A stretch of 64,000 nt of DNA, taken from positions 124,001 through 188,000 of the forward strand of contig JAFAEQ010000075.1 in the NCBI GenBank assembly GCA_023423935.1, in the 5' to 3' direction. The position numbers and the translations under genes are program-made. The stretch comes from Pseudomonadota bacterium. GTDB lineage: Bacteria > Pseudomonadota > Gammaproteobacteria > Steroidobacterales > Steroidobacteraceae. Position 1 is the stretch's first letter. Each line of letters begins with the position of its first letter. Shown piece by piece: positions 27,669 through 36,001 of the stretch. The notes under the pieces were generated by a model. It did not search any database. It was not told where the DNA came from and saw only the letters and a program-made list of their open reading frames with translations.

Positions 27669-29024
27669 TTAAAGCGTATGCAAATAATCCAGCACATCAC
27701 CCGCAGCATTCTCGTCAGCGAGCACGCGCGACATCGATGCCATCTGTGCGCCTGGAAAATCCTGTGGATGAGTGCCGCGGATGCCTTCGCGGAAGTTGTG
27801 CATCTGCCGCAGCAGATACCAGTCGCTCATGTTCGACAGGCGCGGCGCATTCGTTGCCCAGATGCCTTGGGCTTTGGTGCCGTGACATGAAGCGCACGTC
27901 GCATACAGCGACCGGCCGCGTTCGGGATTGCCGAGCACAGTGGATTCGGGCCGTACTTCTGCGAGCGTGGTGATGTAGGCGACGACGTTGCGAATGGCGG
28001 CATCGTCGGCAAGCGTCGCAGCGAAGGAGGCCATCTGTTGGCCGTACAGATCGGAGGCGTGAGTGCCGCGCGTGCCGTTGCGGAAGTTGTGCAGCTGGCG
28101 CACCAGGTACCACTTGCCCTGCCCGCTCAGCTTCGGCGCATTCATCTGCCGATTGCCTTCGGCCTGTGCGCCGTGACAGTTGCTGCAGGTGGCGAACAAC
28201 GCCTGACCTGCCTTCGCATCGCCCGCGATCGAAGCCTGCGTCTGTGCGAACGTCGGTTGTTGCGCCGTCCATTCTTCGAACTTGAGCTGTTCGTCTACCA
28301 CGACGCGTCCTCGCATCGCGAAATGCGCAGTGCCGCAAAGCTGCTCGCAGAGTGCGTCGAACTCGCCGGTGCGAGTCGGCGTGAACCAGAAGTAGGTGAC
28401 CATGCCCGGCACCATGTCCATCTTCACGCGAAACTGCGGCACGGCGAATTGGTGATTCACGTCCTTCGAGCGCAGCAGCACCTTCACTGGCTTGTCGAGT
28501 GGTACGTGTAATTCGGGACTTGCGACCAACAGATCGTCCTGCCCGGCAGGATCGCGCACGTCTATACCAAAAGGATTGTCGAGGCTCACCAGAGTGATGT
28601 CGCTCTTGCCGAGCTTTGCGTCAGCCCCGGGAAGCCGATAGCTCCAGTTCCATTGCTGGCCGAGCACCTCGACGACCGATGCGTCGTCGGGCACGGTCAC
28701 GAACTTCGCCCAGACCGAAAGACCCGGCGCGAGCATTGCCGCGATGCCGACGGAGGTGAGCACGGTCAGCCACCATTCGAGCTTGCGATTCTCGGGTTCG
28801 TAGTGCGCCTTCGGTCCATTCTTGCGATGGCGATAGCGAATGATCGCGTAGGCGAGAAAGGCGTTGACCAGGACGAACACGATTCCCGTGACCCAGAAAG
28901 TCACATGGACCGTGTCGTCCATCATCTGCCAGTTGGACGCGATCGGCGTGAACCACCACGGGCTCAGGAAATGAAACAGCACTGTGGCCAGTACGAGCAG
29001 AATCAACGCAATTGCGATCGCCAT
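27669..29024 (-). CDS. coxM: cytochrome c oxidase subunit II fused to two cytochrome c domains
   Basis: 451 residues. Two N-terminal helices, then a cupredoxin domain with the CuA motif CEQLCGTAHFAM, then two cytochrome c domains with CSNCH and CASCH haem sites. Each c domain also has an axial-Met segment (QMASF, QMASM). This is a caa3-type subunit II with two haems c, which would relay electrons from a soluble donor to CuA. Start at 29024 has GAGGGAG upstream. First gene of the caa3 cluster. Confidence 0.93.
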   Translation of the reverse strand: MAIAIALILLVLATVLFHFLSPWWFTPIASNWQMMDDTVHVTFWVTGIVFVLVNAFLAYAIIRYRHRKNGPKAHYEPENRKLEWWLTVLTSVGIAAMLAPGLSVWAKFVTVPDDASVVEVLGQQWNWSYRLPGADAKLGKSDITLVSLDNPFGIDVRDPAGQDDLLVASPELHVPLDKPVKVLLRSKDVNHQFAVPQFRVKMDMVPGMVTYFWFTPTRTGEFDALCEQLCGTAHFAMRGRVVVDEQLKFEEWTAQQPTFAQTQASIAGDAKAGQALFATCSNCHGAQAEGNRQMNAPKLSGQGKWYLVRQLHNFRNGTRGTHASDLYGQQMASFAATLADDAAIRNVVAYITTLAEVRPESTVLGNPERGRSLYATCASCHGTKAQGIWATNAPRLSNMSDWYLLRQMHNFREGIRGTHPQDFPGAQMASMSRVLADENAAGDVLDYLHTL

Positions 29025-29076
29025 CTGTGCACTCCCTCGTTTCGGTTCCGTCGCTTGTCTGCGCGGAACGAGGAGA

Positions 29077-29646
29077 TCAGATCGCGGAGCGGGGTTGGTG
29101 CTGAGGTTGCTCTTCGGCGGGCAAACTGAAGGGATTCGCGAAGTGAGTGTCGCAGGCGACGAGCTCCGCATCCGGATGACGCTCCGCCATCATCTTGCGG
29201 ACGCTCGCTTCCTGATGCCGACGCACGTACACCAGGATCAGGTATTTGCCGGACGCGATGGCATCGCGGAAGCGCGCGAGCTTCCTGTTCTCGCTCGCAA
29301 TGCCCATGAGTCCCCCCTCCCACGCACCGAAGAGCGTTGCAGCGCCCACCAGCAGCGCATAGACGAAGGTCGGGATCTCGACGTCGGGCCCGAAGGGCCG
29401 GAAATACATGAGAAGTCCGATGCCGATGAGGCCCACGATCAGCCCGAGCCCCGCCCCGATGAGTCCGTCGCGAACGACATCGAGCGTCTCGAGATAATTG
29501 CTCGAATGAATGTGCTGTTTTTTCAGCCCCGACTCGTCGCGGCTGACCACGTGAAGATAGAAGTCGCTCACCCCGGCCCGATGCAAATCATCCGAAACGT
29601 CCTGGGTGCAGGCAAGCGTGGATGAAAGATAGTAGAGGCACTTCAT
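29077..29646 (-). CDS. uncharacterised membrane protein with flanking soluble domains
   Basis: 189 residues. An N-terminal soluble part (~60 residues, MKCLYYLSSTLACTQDVSDDLHRAGV...) is followed by two membrane helices (DGLIGAGLGLIVGLIGIGLLMYF; FVYALLVGAATLFGAWEGGLMGI) and a C-terminal soluble part (RDAIASGKYLILVYVRRHQEASVRKMM). The layout recalls small glycine-zipper proteins of DUF1269/general stress type, but I do not recognise a specific family. It is 52 bases upstream of the caa3 subunit II gene on the same strand, so may be the first gene of that operon. Confidence 0.7.
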   Translation of the reverse strand: MKCLYYLSSTLACTQDVSDDLHRAGVSDFYLHVVSRDESGLKKQHIHSSNYLETLDVVRDGLIGAGLGLIVGLIGIGLLMYFRPFGPDVEIPTFVYALLVGAATLFGAWEGGLMGIASENRKLARFRDAIASGKYLILVYVRRHQEASVRKMMAERHPDAELVACDTHFANPFSLPAEEQPQHQPRSAI

Positions 29647-29891
29647 GGCGCATCCCCCGAATGATCGGCTGCTCTGTGCTGGAGTTCTCTCCGTCGAAGC
29701 TCGACAGGCGGGCGTCTCAATCGCTGCTGCCACTGGGCTGCGGGCCTTAATCGTCCGGCAGACTGTTGACTTAGCCACGTTGAGACGTCTACTGCAGGGC
29801 AGTGTGTCACAGCCCGGCGTCCGATGGCGATAGACGCCGGGTAGCGGAAAACCGCAGGGGATGCGGGCTGCGCAGCGCGCGCAGCGAAGTT

Positions 29892-30530
29892 TCAGCCGAT
29901 ATGTGACAGCTTCAGAAGCTTCTTCATGTCGTCGAGCAATCCTTTGCGCGGCGCATCGGGTGCGTAGCTCATCATGAGATTGCCCAGCGGATCCACGATG
30001 TAAATCCGGCCCTGCTGCGAAGCGTCAGAGCCTCCGGGGAATTGCGAGAGCAGCTCCTGACCTGCTTGATTGTCGATCGACGCCGTTCGCAGATCCGGAT
30101 GTTCGCTCTGGAGGTAGGTGCGATCGCAACAATTACCCGACACGAGCAACAGCCGCTGCACGCGATCCATATCTTTACTCAGAGCCAGACGCGTTTGACG
30201 CGTGAGCACGAGAGCCTCGCGGCATCGTTCATCGCATTGACCGTCACCGACATAAACGAGCGTCCATTTGCCGTGAAAGTCCTGAGTGCTGAACGGCTCG
30301 CCCGTGGCTGCGGGAAGTTCCACCTCCGGCAGCGGCCGGACGGGGGTGATCAACTCGCCTTTGTTGGTGCTGCCGTGCGGACGCCAGCTGCCCATGCCGT
30401 AGTAGAGAATGAACGCCGCGAGCAGCGGACCGAAAAAGATTGCGACCAGCACCCACACCTGAGTCCGCGCCCTGGACTGAGCTCGGGGATCGGAATTGAC
30501 GGGGGGAGTGGAGGGACCAGACACGCTCAT
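29892..30530 (-). CDS. SCO1/SenC-like thioredoxin-fold oxidase assembly protein
   Basis: 212 residues. One membrane anchor (VWVLVAIFFGPLLAAFILYYGM), then a thioredoxin-like domain with HGKWTLVYVGDGQCDERC; the CxxxC pair is at 99 and 103, the metal/thiol site of SCO proteins. GRIYIVDPLGNLMMSYAPD is the conserved end of the fold. SCO proteins deliver copper to, or reduce, the CuA site. Its start overlaps the SURF1 stop (ATGA), linking two assembly factors. A 245-base gap downstream holds no gene. Confidence 0.85.
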   Translation of the reverse strand: MSVSGPSTPPVNSDPRAQSRARTQVWVLVAIFFGPLLAAFILYYGMGSWRPHGSTNKGELITPVRPLPEVELPAATGEPFSTQDFHGKWTLVYVGDGQCDERCREALVLTRQTRLALSKDMDRVQRLLLVSGNCCDRTYLQSEHPDLRTASIDNQAGQELLSQFPGGSDASQQGRIYIVDPLGNLMMSYAPDAPRKGLLDDMKKLLKLSHIG

Positions 30531-31267
30531 GGGGACGACTCTTTACGCAGACTCAGAATGACGAAAATGATGATGGCGGCAGCGGCAAATCCGAACCATT
30601 GCACCGCGTATCCGATGTGGCGCTCGGGGCTCAGGTTCTCGTGGGTTTGCTGCCATGCTCGCTCGAAGCCGTCGGGTTGATCGGGATCGAGTAGAACCAG
30701 ACCCGGAAGCAGCGTCTGCCCCAGTGCTCGTTCGAGAGTCTGATGTTGCGGAAAGTTCATGACACGCGGCCACGACGCAGTCGCGTCGATCGCCGGCTCT
30801 CCAAGACTGATGCCGGGACGCGGCAGCTCAGCGAGTCGTCCGGCGATTGACCGCGAAGACTCGGCGACCTCGACCGTCGGCAGATCCGTGCGGTGCTCGC
30901 CAAGCGGCACCCAGCCGCGATCGACGAGCACGGTTCCGCCGCCGTCGATTCGAAACGGCGTGATGACGCGAAATCCCGCACGGCCGGTGGCTGCAGAGGG
31001 CATGTTATCGAGAAGAATCTGGCGGGCTGCTTCGTAATGACCGCGCGCGTGCACATGCTGATAGCGTGGTTGCGAAGTTGCGTTGCCGTTCGTGAGCTCG
31101 ACCGTGGTGCGTTCACCGGCTTTGAATTCTGCGATGAGCTCGCGCTTCTGTTCGGCGCGATCGAGTTGCCACAGGCCCAATCGGACGAACACAGACACAC
31201 CGATCGCTGTGAGAACGACAGCGAAGAGAGTCGGTGCGAATCTGCGATTGGCGATGCGGAGGCCCAC
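30527..31267 (-). CDS. SURF1 family cytochrome oxidase biogenesis protein
   Basis: 246 residues with the SURF1 layout: one helix near each end (FAPTLFAVVLTAIGVSVFVRLGLWQLDRAEQKR at the N-terminus; YAVQWFGFAAAAIIIFVIL at the C-terminus) and a periplasmic domain between them, including the VLVDRGWVPLG and HIGYAVQWF motifs. SURF1 helps insert haem A into subunit I. It is divergent from the DUF2909 gene, with 63 bases for both promoters, and coupled to the SCO gene. Confidence 0.93.
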   Translation of the reverse strand: MGLRIANRRFAPTLFAVVLTAIGVSVFVRLGLWQLDRAEQKRELIAEFKAGERTTVELTNGNATSQPRYQHVHARGHYEAARQILLDNMPSAATGRAGFRVITPFRIDGGGTVLVDRGWVPLGEHRTDLPTVEVAESSRSIAGRLAELPRPGISLGEPAIDATASWPRVMNFPQHQTLERALGQTLLPGLVLLDPDQPDGFERAWQQTHENLSPERHIGYAVQWFGFAAAAIIIFVILSLRKESSP

Positions 31268-31330
31268 GATATACTGCAGTGCCCTTCATCAGCGACCCGT
31301 TCAAGGGCGCTTCAACGGATTTTGCGGACC

Positions 31331-31543
31331 ATGCCCATCATCAAGATCTTCGTACTGGCGTGCCTCATCGGCATCGTCATCAGCCTCGGCTCCGGCATGT
31401 ATCACCTCATGACGGACAAAGGCGACTCGAAGAAGATGGTGAAAGCGCTGACACTGCGCGTTGCCCTGTCCGTGGGCCTCTTCATCCTGCTACTGATTGC
31501 CTGGTCGCAGGGGCTGATCGAGCCCCATGGAATGGGACGCTAG
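31331..31543 (+). CDS. DUF2909 twin transmembrane protein
   Basis: 70 residues, two membrane helices around a short polar loop: MPIIKIFVLACLIGIVISLG, then HLMTDKGDSKKMVKALTLRVALSVGLFILLLIAWSQG. This matches the DUF2909 small proteins regularly found beside SURF1 and oxidase genes in gamma- and betaproteobacteria. Probably involved in oxidase assembly, but function is not established. Start at 31331; an open stretch upstream in the same frame is antisense to SURF1 and not used. Confidence 0.85.
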   Translation: MPIIKIFVLACLIGIVISLGSGMYHLMTDKGDSKKMVKALTLRVALSVGLFILLLIAWSQGLIEPHGMGR

Positions 31544-31544
31544 A

Positions 31545-31629
31545 TGTGATGGCAGTGATGCCGGTGAGATCAGTGATGTAGGTTCCGGACCCGCATCACT
31601 GTCATCACCGATATCACCGTCATCACTCG
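31545..31629. repeat. inverted GTGAT nonamer array
   Basis: Left arm 31545-31581 (GTGATGGCAGTGATGCCGGT) and right arm 31592-31629 (ATCACTGTCATCACCGATAT, continuing in the same pattern) with only 10 bases between them, the tightest hairpin of this family in the window. It lies between the convergent DUF2909 and aa3 subunit III genes and could act as a two-way terminator, though there is no T-run. Confidence 0.85.
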
Positions 31630-31633
31630 TTCA

Positions 31634-32518
31634 TTACAGCCAATACACAAACACGAACAGGATCAACCACACCACGTCGACGAAGTGCCAGTACCAGGCC
31701 ACGCCTTCGAATGCGAAGTGATGCGTCGGCGTGAAATGGCCCTTCATGCAGCGCAGCCATACGACCGCGAGCATGATCGCGCCGATCGTGACGTGCAGAC
31801 CGTGGAAGCCGGTCAGCATGAAGAACGTCGAGCCGTACACGCCGCTGCCGAGCGTCAGGTTCAATTCCTTGTACGCATGGATGTATTCCTCGGCCTGCAG
31901 GAACACGAAAACGAAGCCGAGCAGGAAGGTGAGGCCCAGGAAGATATTGAGGATCTTCCGGTTGTTGTCCTTCAGTGCATGGTGCGCAATCGTCAGCGTC
32001 ACGCCTGAGGTGAGCAGGATCGCGGTGTTGATCGCTGGCAGACCGAATGCAGGAATCACCTCGAACGCACCGCCGACGGCCTCGGGGCCGTTGCTCGGCC
32101 AGGCGGTTTCGTAGTTCTTCCACAGGAGCATGTTGGTGAAGACTTTCACGCCTTCGCCGCCGAGCCATGGAATCGAGAACTGACGGGCGTAGAAGAGCGC
32201 GCCGAAGAACGCCGAGAAGAACATCACTTCGGAGAATATGAACCACATCATTCCCATCCGGAACGAGCGGTCGACGGCGTTGTTGTAGAAGCGGGCTTCG
32301 CTTTCCGTGATGACGTTGCCGAACCAGCCGCCGAACATGAACAGCAGCATGATGATGCCGAGCGTGAAGACCCACGGCCCGGCCAGCACGTGATTCAGCC
32401 AGAGCACGACGCCCACCATCGTGGTGAACAGCGATACGGAGCCGAAGATCGGCCACGGGCTGCTGTGAGGTACGTAGTACTTGTCGCTGGGCGCGTGTGT
32501 TGCGTGTGCGTGAGCCAT
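31634..32518 (-). CDS. ctaE: cytochrome c oxidase subunit III (aa3 type)
   Basis: 294 residues, seven helices. Typical motifs: SPWPIFGSVSLFTTM, FRMGMMWFIFSEVMFFSAFFGALFYAR (the conserved Glu of subunit III), GFHGLHVTIGAIML and FEGVAWYWHFVDVVWLILFVFVYWL at the C-terminus. It completes the aa3 core with ctaC and ctaD, and stabilises the proton uptake path. Last gene of the minus-strand order ctaC-ctaD-small protein-ctaG-ctaE, with arrays on both sides. Confidence 0.96.
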   Translation of the reverse strand: MAHAHATHAPSDKYYVPHSSPWPIFGSVSLFTTMVGVVLWLNHVLAGPWVFTLGIIMLLFMFGGWFGNVITESEARFYNNAVDRSFRMGMMWFIFSEVMFFSAFFGALFYARQFSIPWLGGEGVKVFTNMLLWKNYETAWPSNGPEAVGGAFEVIPAFGLPAINTAILLTSGVTLTIAHHALKDNNRKILNIFLGLTFLLGFVFVFLQAEEYIHAYKELNLTLGSGVYGSTFFMLTGFHGLHVTIGAIMLAVVWLRCMKGHFTPTHHFAFEGVAWYWHFVDVVWLILFVFVYWL

Positions 32519-32549
32519 AGCTATCCAGTTCTCAGTTCTGTCGATTCAA

Positions 32550-32620
32550 CAAGGCCCTAGGCTCGAAGCACTAGGATCCAGCCACAAATCCCCATCGATC
32601 GTCCCAGCTAGCTCCTGGGC
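32550..32620. repeat. degenerate inverted TAGG array overlapping a stop codon
   Basis: Left arm 32550-32583 (AAGGCCCTAGGCTCGAAGCACTAGG...) and a short right arm 32602-32620 (CCCAGCTAGCTCCTGGGC). The right arm overlaps the ctaG stop codon (32608-32610), so the last codons of ctaG are part of the repeat. More decayed than the other TAGG arrays. Confidence 0.6.
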
Positions 32621-33177
32621 GTCGGCGTCGTAATACCTGCAGCGACGACTTTTTCCGGCGCGTCGTACATCGAGTACGCAAGCGTCAGCCTGTCCAGGTT
32701 CTTCGGCAGCCTTGGATCCACGATGAAGCGGACCGTCAGCTCACGAACCTGATCGCCTTCGAAGTGCTGCGGCGTGAAGCAGAAGCACTCCGTCTTGCGG
32801 AAGAACTGCACGGCACTCGTCGGTGCGATGCTGGGCACGGCCTGCGCCGTCACCGCCTGCGAACGCAGGTTCTTCGCGTAAAACTTCGCCTCGTACAGTC
32901 GGCCTGGATGCACTTCGATCTTCGCAGCCTCCGGGCGGAACTCCCAGTTCCCGTACGTCGGCACGCCGGACATGAACTCCACGGTGATCGTCCGATTCAT
33001 ATCCGGCGCTTCGGTGACCTGCGCTGCTTTCTCGAGCTGCGTACGATCGCCAAAGCCGGTCACATCGCAGATCACGTCGTACAGCGGCACCAGCGCAAAG
33101 CCGAATGCGAAGCTCCCCGCCGCGAACAGCCACAGGCTGCGAGTCAGGGAGCGGTTCTTGTCGGAACGTTTCGTCAT
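32608..33177 (-). CDS. ctaG: cytochrome c oxidase assembly protein CtaG/Cox11
   Basis: 189 residues. One N-terminal helix (SLWLFAAGSFAFGFALVPLYDVICDVTG) and a periplasmic domain containing the copper-binding CFCF motif (KTECFCFTPQHFEGDQ). Cox11 inserts copper into the CuB site of subunit I. Located between the small assembly protein and subunit III genes, its usual place. The C-terminus (TTPTPRS) lies inside a repeat arm and may have been changed by it. Confidence 0.95.
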   Translation of the reverse strand: MTKRSDKNRSLTRSLWLFAAGSFAFGFALVPLYDVICDVTGFGDRTQLEKAAQVTEAPDMNRTITVEFMSGVPTYGNWEFRPEAAKIEVHPGRLYEAKFYAKNLRSQAVTAQAVPSIAPTSAVQFFRKTECFCFTPQHFEGDQVRELTVRFIVDPRLPKNLDRLTLAYSMYDAPEKVVAAGITTPTPRS

Positions 33178-33184
33178 CAGCCAA

Positions 33185-33279
33185 AAGTGATGCCCGCGAC
33201 TCCGGTGGTGGCAGCGATAGCGGTTGGAACTTCAGTTCCGGCCCGTATCACCTTCATCACCGTCGTCACTGCCATCCCT
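33185..33279. repeat. degenerate inverted GTGAT array
   Basis: Right arm 33246-33279 is clear (ATCACCTTCATCACCGTCGTC, period 9); left arm 33185-33228 is worn (AGTGATGCCCGCG, then CGGTGGTGGCAGCGATAGCGG). Fills the gap between the ctaG start and the 41-residue protein's stop codon. Confidence 0.65.
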
Positions 33280-33285
33280 TCTCCT

Positions 33286-33411
33286 CTATCTCGAATTCAA
33301 CACGCCCAGCAGGATGAACCCCGCATAGAACGAGAATGCGAGTAGCGAGACCCACAGGAGCGTCCTGCGGATCCCGCGCTTGCGATCTTGATCGTTGATC
33401 TGTGCTGCCAC
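33286..33411 (-). CDS. cytochrome oxidase small assembly protein, 41 aa
   Basis: A GTG start at 33411, two bases after the ctaD stop, opens a 41-residue frame: polar, basic N-terminus (AAQINDQDRKRGIRRTLLW) followed by one membrane helix (WVSLLAFSFYAGFILLGVL) and NSR. Position between ctaD and ctaG and the basic-plus-helix layout match the tiny oxidase assembly proteins found at this locus in many proteobacteria. It is easy to miss because of its length and GTG start. The two-base gap suggests translational coupling to ctaD. Confidence 0.75.
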   Translation of the reverse strand: MAAQINDQDRKRGIRRTLLWVSLLAFSFYAGFILLGVLNSR

Positions 33412-33413
33412 GA

Positions 33414-35018
33414 TTACTTCACTTCAGGAGCAACTTCGAAGCTGTGGTACGGCGGCGGCGAGCTCAGGGTCCACTCGAGACCTTGAGGAGACGCCGTATC
33501 CCATACCTTGTCGCTCGCCTTCGCACCGCCGCGGGCCGTCTGCCAGATCAGGTAGGCAAACAGCAGCTGCGACAGACCGAAGCCGAACGCGCCAATGGAA
33601 GACACCATGTTCCAGTCCGCAAACTGCGTCGCGTAGTCCGGGATACGGCGCGGCATGCCGGCCAGACCCAGGAAGTGCTGCGGGAAGAATAGGACGTTCA
33701 CGAAGATCGTCGAGAGCCAGAAGTGCCACTTCGCGAGCTTCACGTTGTACATGTGACCCGTCCACTTCGGCAGCCAGTAGTACACGGCCGCCATCAGCGC
33801 GAAGACAGCACCAGGGACCAGCACATAGTGGAAGTGCGCGACCACGAAGTACGTGTCGTGATACTGGAAGTCAGCCGGCACCACGCCGAGCATCAGGCCC
33901 GAGAAGCCGCCGATCGTGAACAGGAACAGGAACGACAGCGCGAACAGCATGGGAGGCTCGAAGCTGATCGAACCCTTGAACATCGTTGCCGTCCAGTTGA
34001 AGACCTTCACGCCCGTCGGCACCGCGATCAGCATCGTCGAGAGCATGAAGAACAGCTGACCTGCGAGCGGCATGCCTACCGTGAACATGTGGTGTGCCCA
34101 CACGATGAACGACAGGAACGCGATCGAGGCAGTTGCGTACACCATTGCGTCGTAGCCGAAGAGCGGCTTGCGCGAGAACGTCGGGATGATCTCGGAGACC
34201 ACGCCGAACGCCGGCAGAATCATGATGTACACCTCGGGGTGACCGAAGAACCAGAAGATGTGCTGGAACATCACCGGATCGCCACCGCCCGCCGCTTCGA
34301 AGAACGTCGTGCCGAAGTAGTGATCGGTCAGCAGCATCGTCACGGCACCGGCGAGCACCGGCATCACGGCGATCAGCAGGTATGCAGTGATGAGCCAGGT
34401 CCAGACGAACAGCGGCATCTTCAGCAGCGACATGCCGGGAGCGCGCATGTTCATGATCGTCACGACCACGTTGATCGCGCCCATGATCGAGCTGGCGCCC
34501 ATCATGTGAACGGCGAAGATCAGCATCGGGAAGGAGGTGCCGTTCTGCAGGACCAGCGGCGGATACATCGTCCAGCCGCCTGCCGGAGCGCCGCCCGGCA
34601 CGAACAGCGTCGCGAGCAGCAACGTGAACGCAAACGGCATGATCCAGAAGCTGAAGTTGTTCATGCGCGGCAGCGCCATGTCCGGCGCGCCGATCTGCAG
34701 CGGCACCATCCAGTTGGCGAGACCGACGAACGCGGGCATGACGGCGCCGAAGATCATGACCAGTGCATGCATCGTCGTCATGGAGTTGAAGAACATCGGA
34801 TCGACGAGCTGCAGACCCGGCTTGAACAACTCGGCGCGAATCACCATGGCCATGGCGCCGCCGATGAAGAACATGATCAGGCTGAACACCAGGTACATCG
34901 TGCCGATGTCCTTGTGGTTCGTCGCCAGCAACCAGCGGCGCCAGCCTTTCGCCGGGCCGTGGTCGTGATGCTCGTCGGCGTGATGACCGGCAGCGTCGTG
35001 GGTGTGTACCGTGCTCAT
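33414..35018 (-). CDS. ctaD: cytochrome c oxidase subunit I (aa3 type)
   Basis: 534 residues, 12 helices. All haem-copper ligands are present: TTMHALVMIFG (haem a His), FWFFGHPEVYIMILPAFG (CuB His plus cross-linked Tyr), WAHHMFTVGM (CuB His-His) and VAHFHYVLVPG (haem a3 and a His). Start at 35018 is preferred over GTG at 35027, since GGAG lies 8 bases before it. It follows ctaC directly and is the catalytic subunit of the canonical aa3 oxidase. Confidence 0.97.
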   Translation of the reverse strand: MSTVHTHDAAGHHADEHHDHGPAKGWRRWLLATNHKDIGTMYLVFSLIMFFIGGAMAMVIRAELFKPGLQLVDPMFFNSMTTMHALVMIFGAVMPAFVGLANWMVPLQIGAPDMALPRMNNFSFWIMPFAFTLLLATLFVPGGAPAGGWTMYPPLVLQNGTSFPMLIFAVHMMGASSIMGAINVVVTIMNMRAPGMSLLKMPLFVWTWLITAYLLIAVMPVLAGAVTMLLTDHYFGTTFFEAAGGGDPVMFQHIFWFFGHPEVYIMILPAFGVVSEIIPTFSRKPLFGYDAMVYATASIAFLSFIVWAHHMFTVGMPLAGQLFFMLSTMLIAVPTGVKVFNWTATMFKGSISFEPPMLFALSFLFLFTIGGFSGLMLGVVPADFQYHDTYFVVAHFHYVLVPGAVFALMAAVYYWLPKWTGHMYNVKLAKWHFWLSTIFVNVLFFPQHFLGLAGMPRRIPDYATQFADWNMVSSIGAFGFGLSQLLFAYLIWQTARGGAKASDKVWDTASPQGLEWTLSSPPPYHSFEVAPEVK

Positions 35019-35023
35019 TGACT

Positions 35024-35896
35024 TCACTCCGCCTTCGCAACGACCGCTGTCGCTGCATCGCTAACTTGTGCTGTCTGTGCCGGCGCGTTCTCGCCGTCAC
35101 CCTGCTGGCTCTTCAGCCAGTCTGCATATTCTTCTTTGGACTTCACTTCGACGACGACCGGCATGAACGCGTGATCGCGTCCGCACAGCTCGGCGCACTG
35201 GCCGCGGTACACGCCGGTTTCGGTGGCCGTGAACCACAGTTCGTTGACGAAGCCCGGGATGGCGTCCTTCTTCATGCCGAAGGGCGGCACCCACCAGGCG
35301 TGGATCACATCGGCCGAGGTCAGCAGCACGCGCACCTTCGTGTCCACCGGCACGACCAGGGGCTTGTCGACGTTCAGGAGGTAGTGCTCGACCTTGTAGG
35401 GATCGATGCCCGAGCGCAACTGACGGGCCTGGTCGCTGTCGCGAGCGAGGGTCGAGAAGAAGCTGACGTTCTGATCCAGATACTCGTACTGCCATTTCCA
35501 CTGGTAACCCGTCACCTTGATGGTGAGCTCGGAGTTGCGAGTGTCTTCGATGCGGATCAGCGTTTCCGCAGCGGGAATGGCCATGCCGACGAGAATGGCG
35601 ACCGGGATGATGGTCCAGATCACTTCGGCCTTGGTGCTGTGATCGAACTTGGCGGGAACGGCACCTTCGGAATGACGAAACTTGATGATCGAGTAGATCA
35701 TCATGCCGAACACGGCGACGGCGATGATCACGCAGATCCAGAAGATCAGCATGTGCAAGCCGTGGATGTCACGGCTGAGCTCCGTCACGCCGACCGGCAT
35801 GTTCAGTTCCCAGGCCGCCAGCGCCGCCCCCGTGGGCAGAAACGACGCGGCACTGGCTGCAAGGCCGGCTGCGGCGTATTTCAGAATCTTCGACAT
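35024..35896 (-). CDS. ctaC: cytochrome c oxidase subunit II (aa3 type)
   Basis: 290 residues. Signal peptide (MSKILKYAAAGLAASAASFLPTGAALA), two membrane helices, then a cupredoxin domain with the CuA motif CAELCGRDHAFMPVVV and the upstream His in DVIHAWWVPPFG. Unlike the caa3 subunit II at 27669 it has no cytochrome c domain, so it must take electrons from a separate cytochrome c, perhaps the dihaem protein at 46646. Start at 35896 gives a proper signal peptide; the upstream open stretch is Arg/Ala-rich and rejected. Confidence 0.96.
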   Translation of the reverse strand: MSKILKYAAAGLAASAASFLPTGAALAAWELNMPVGVTELSRDIHGLHMLIFWICVIIAVAVFGMMIYSIIKFRHSEGAVPAKFDHSTKAEVIWTIIPVAILVGMAIPAAETLIRIEDTRNSELTIKVTGYQWKWQYEYLDQNVSFFSTLARDSDQARQLRSGIDPYKVEHYLLNVDKPLVVPVDTKVRVLLTSADVIHAWWVPPFGMKKDAIPGFVNELWFTATETGVYRGQCAELCGRDHAFMPVVVEVKSKEEYADWLKSQQGDGENAPAQTAQVSDAATAVVAKAE

Positions 35897-36001
35897 TGTC
35901 GCCAATGCTCCCGTTGCTTTCGTTATGCGCGCTGCTTGCCGGGAGCTTGTGCAGCCCCGGCGCGCAGCCAGCGCCTGCCCGCGATTACGCCTCACGCTCA
36001 G

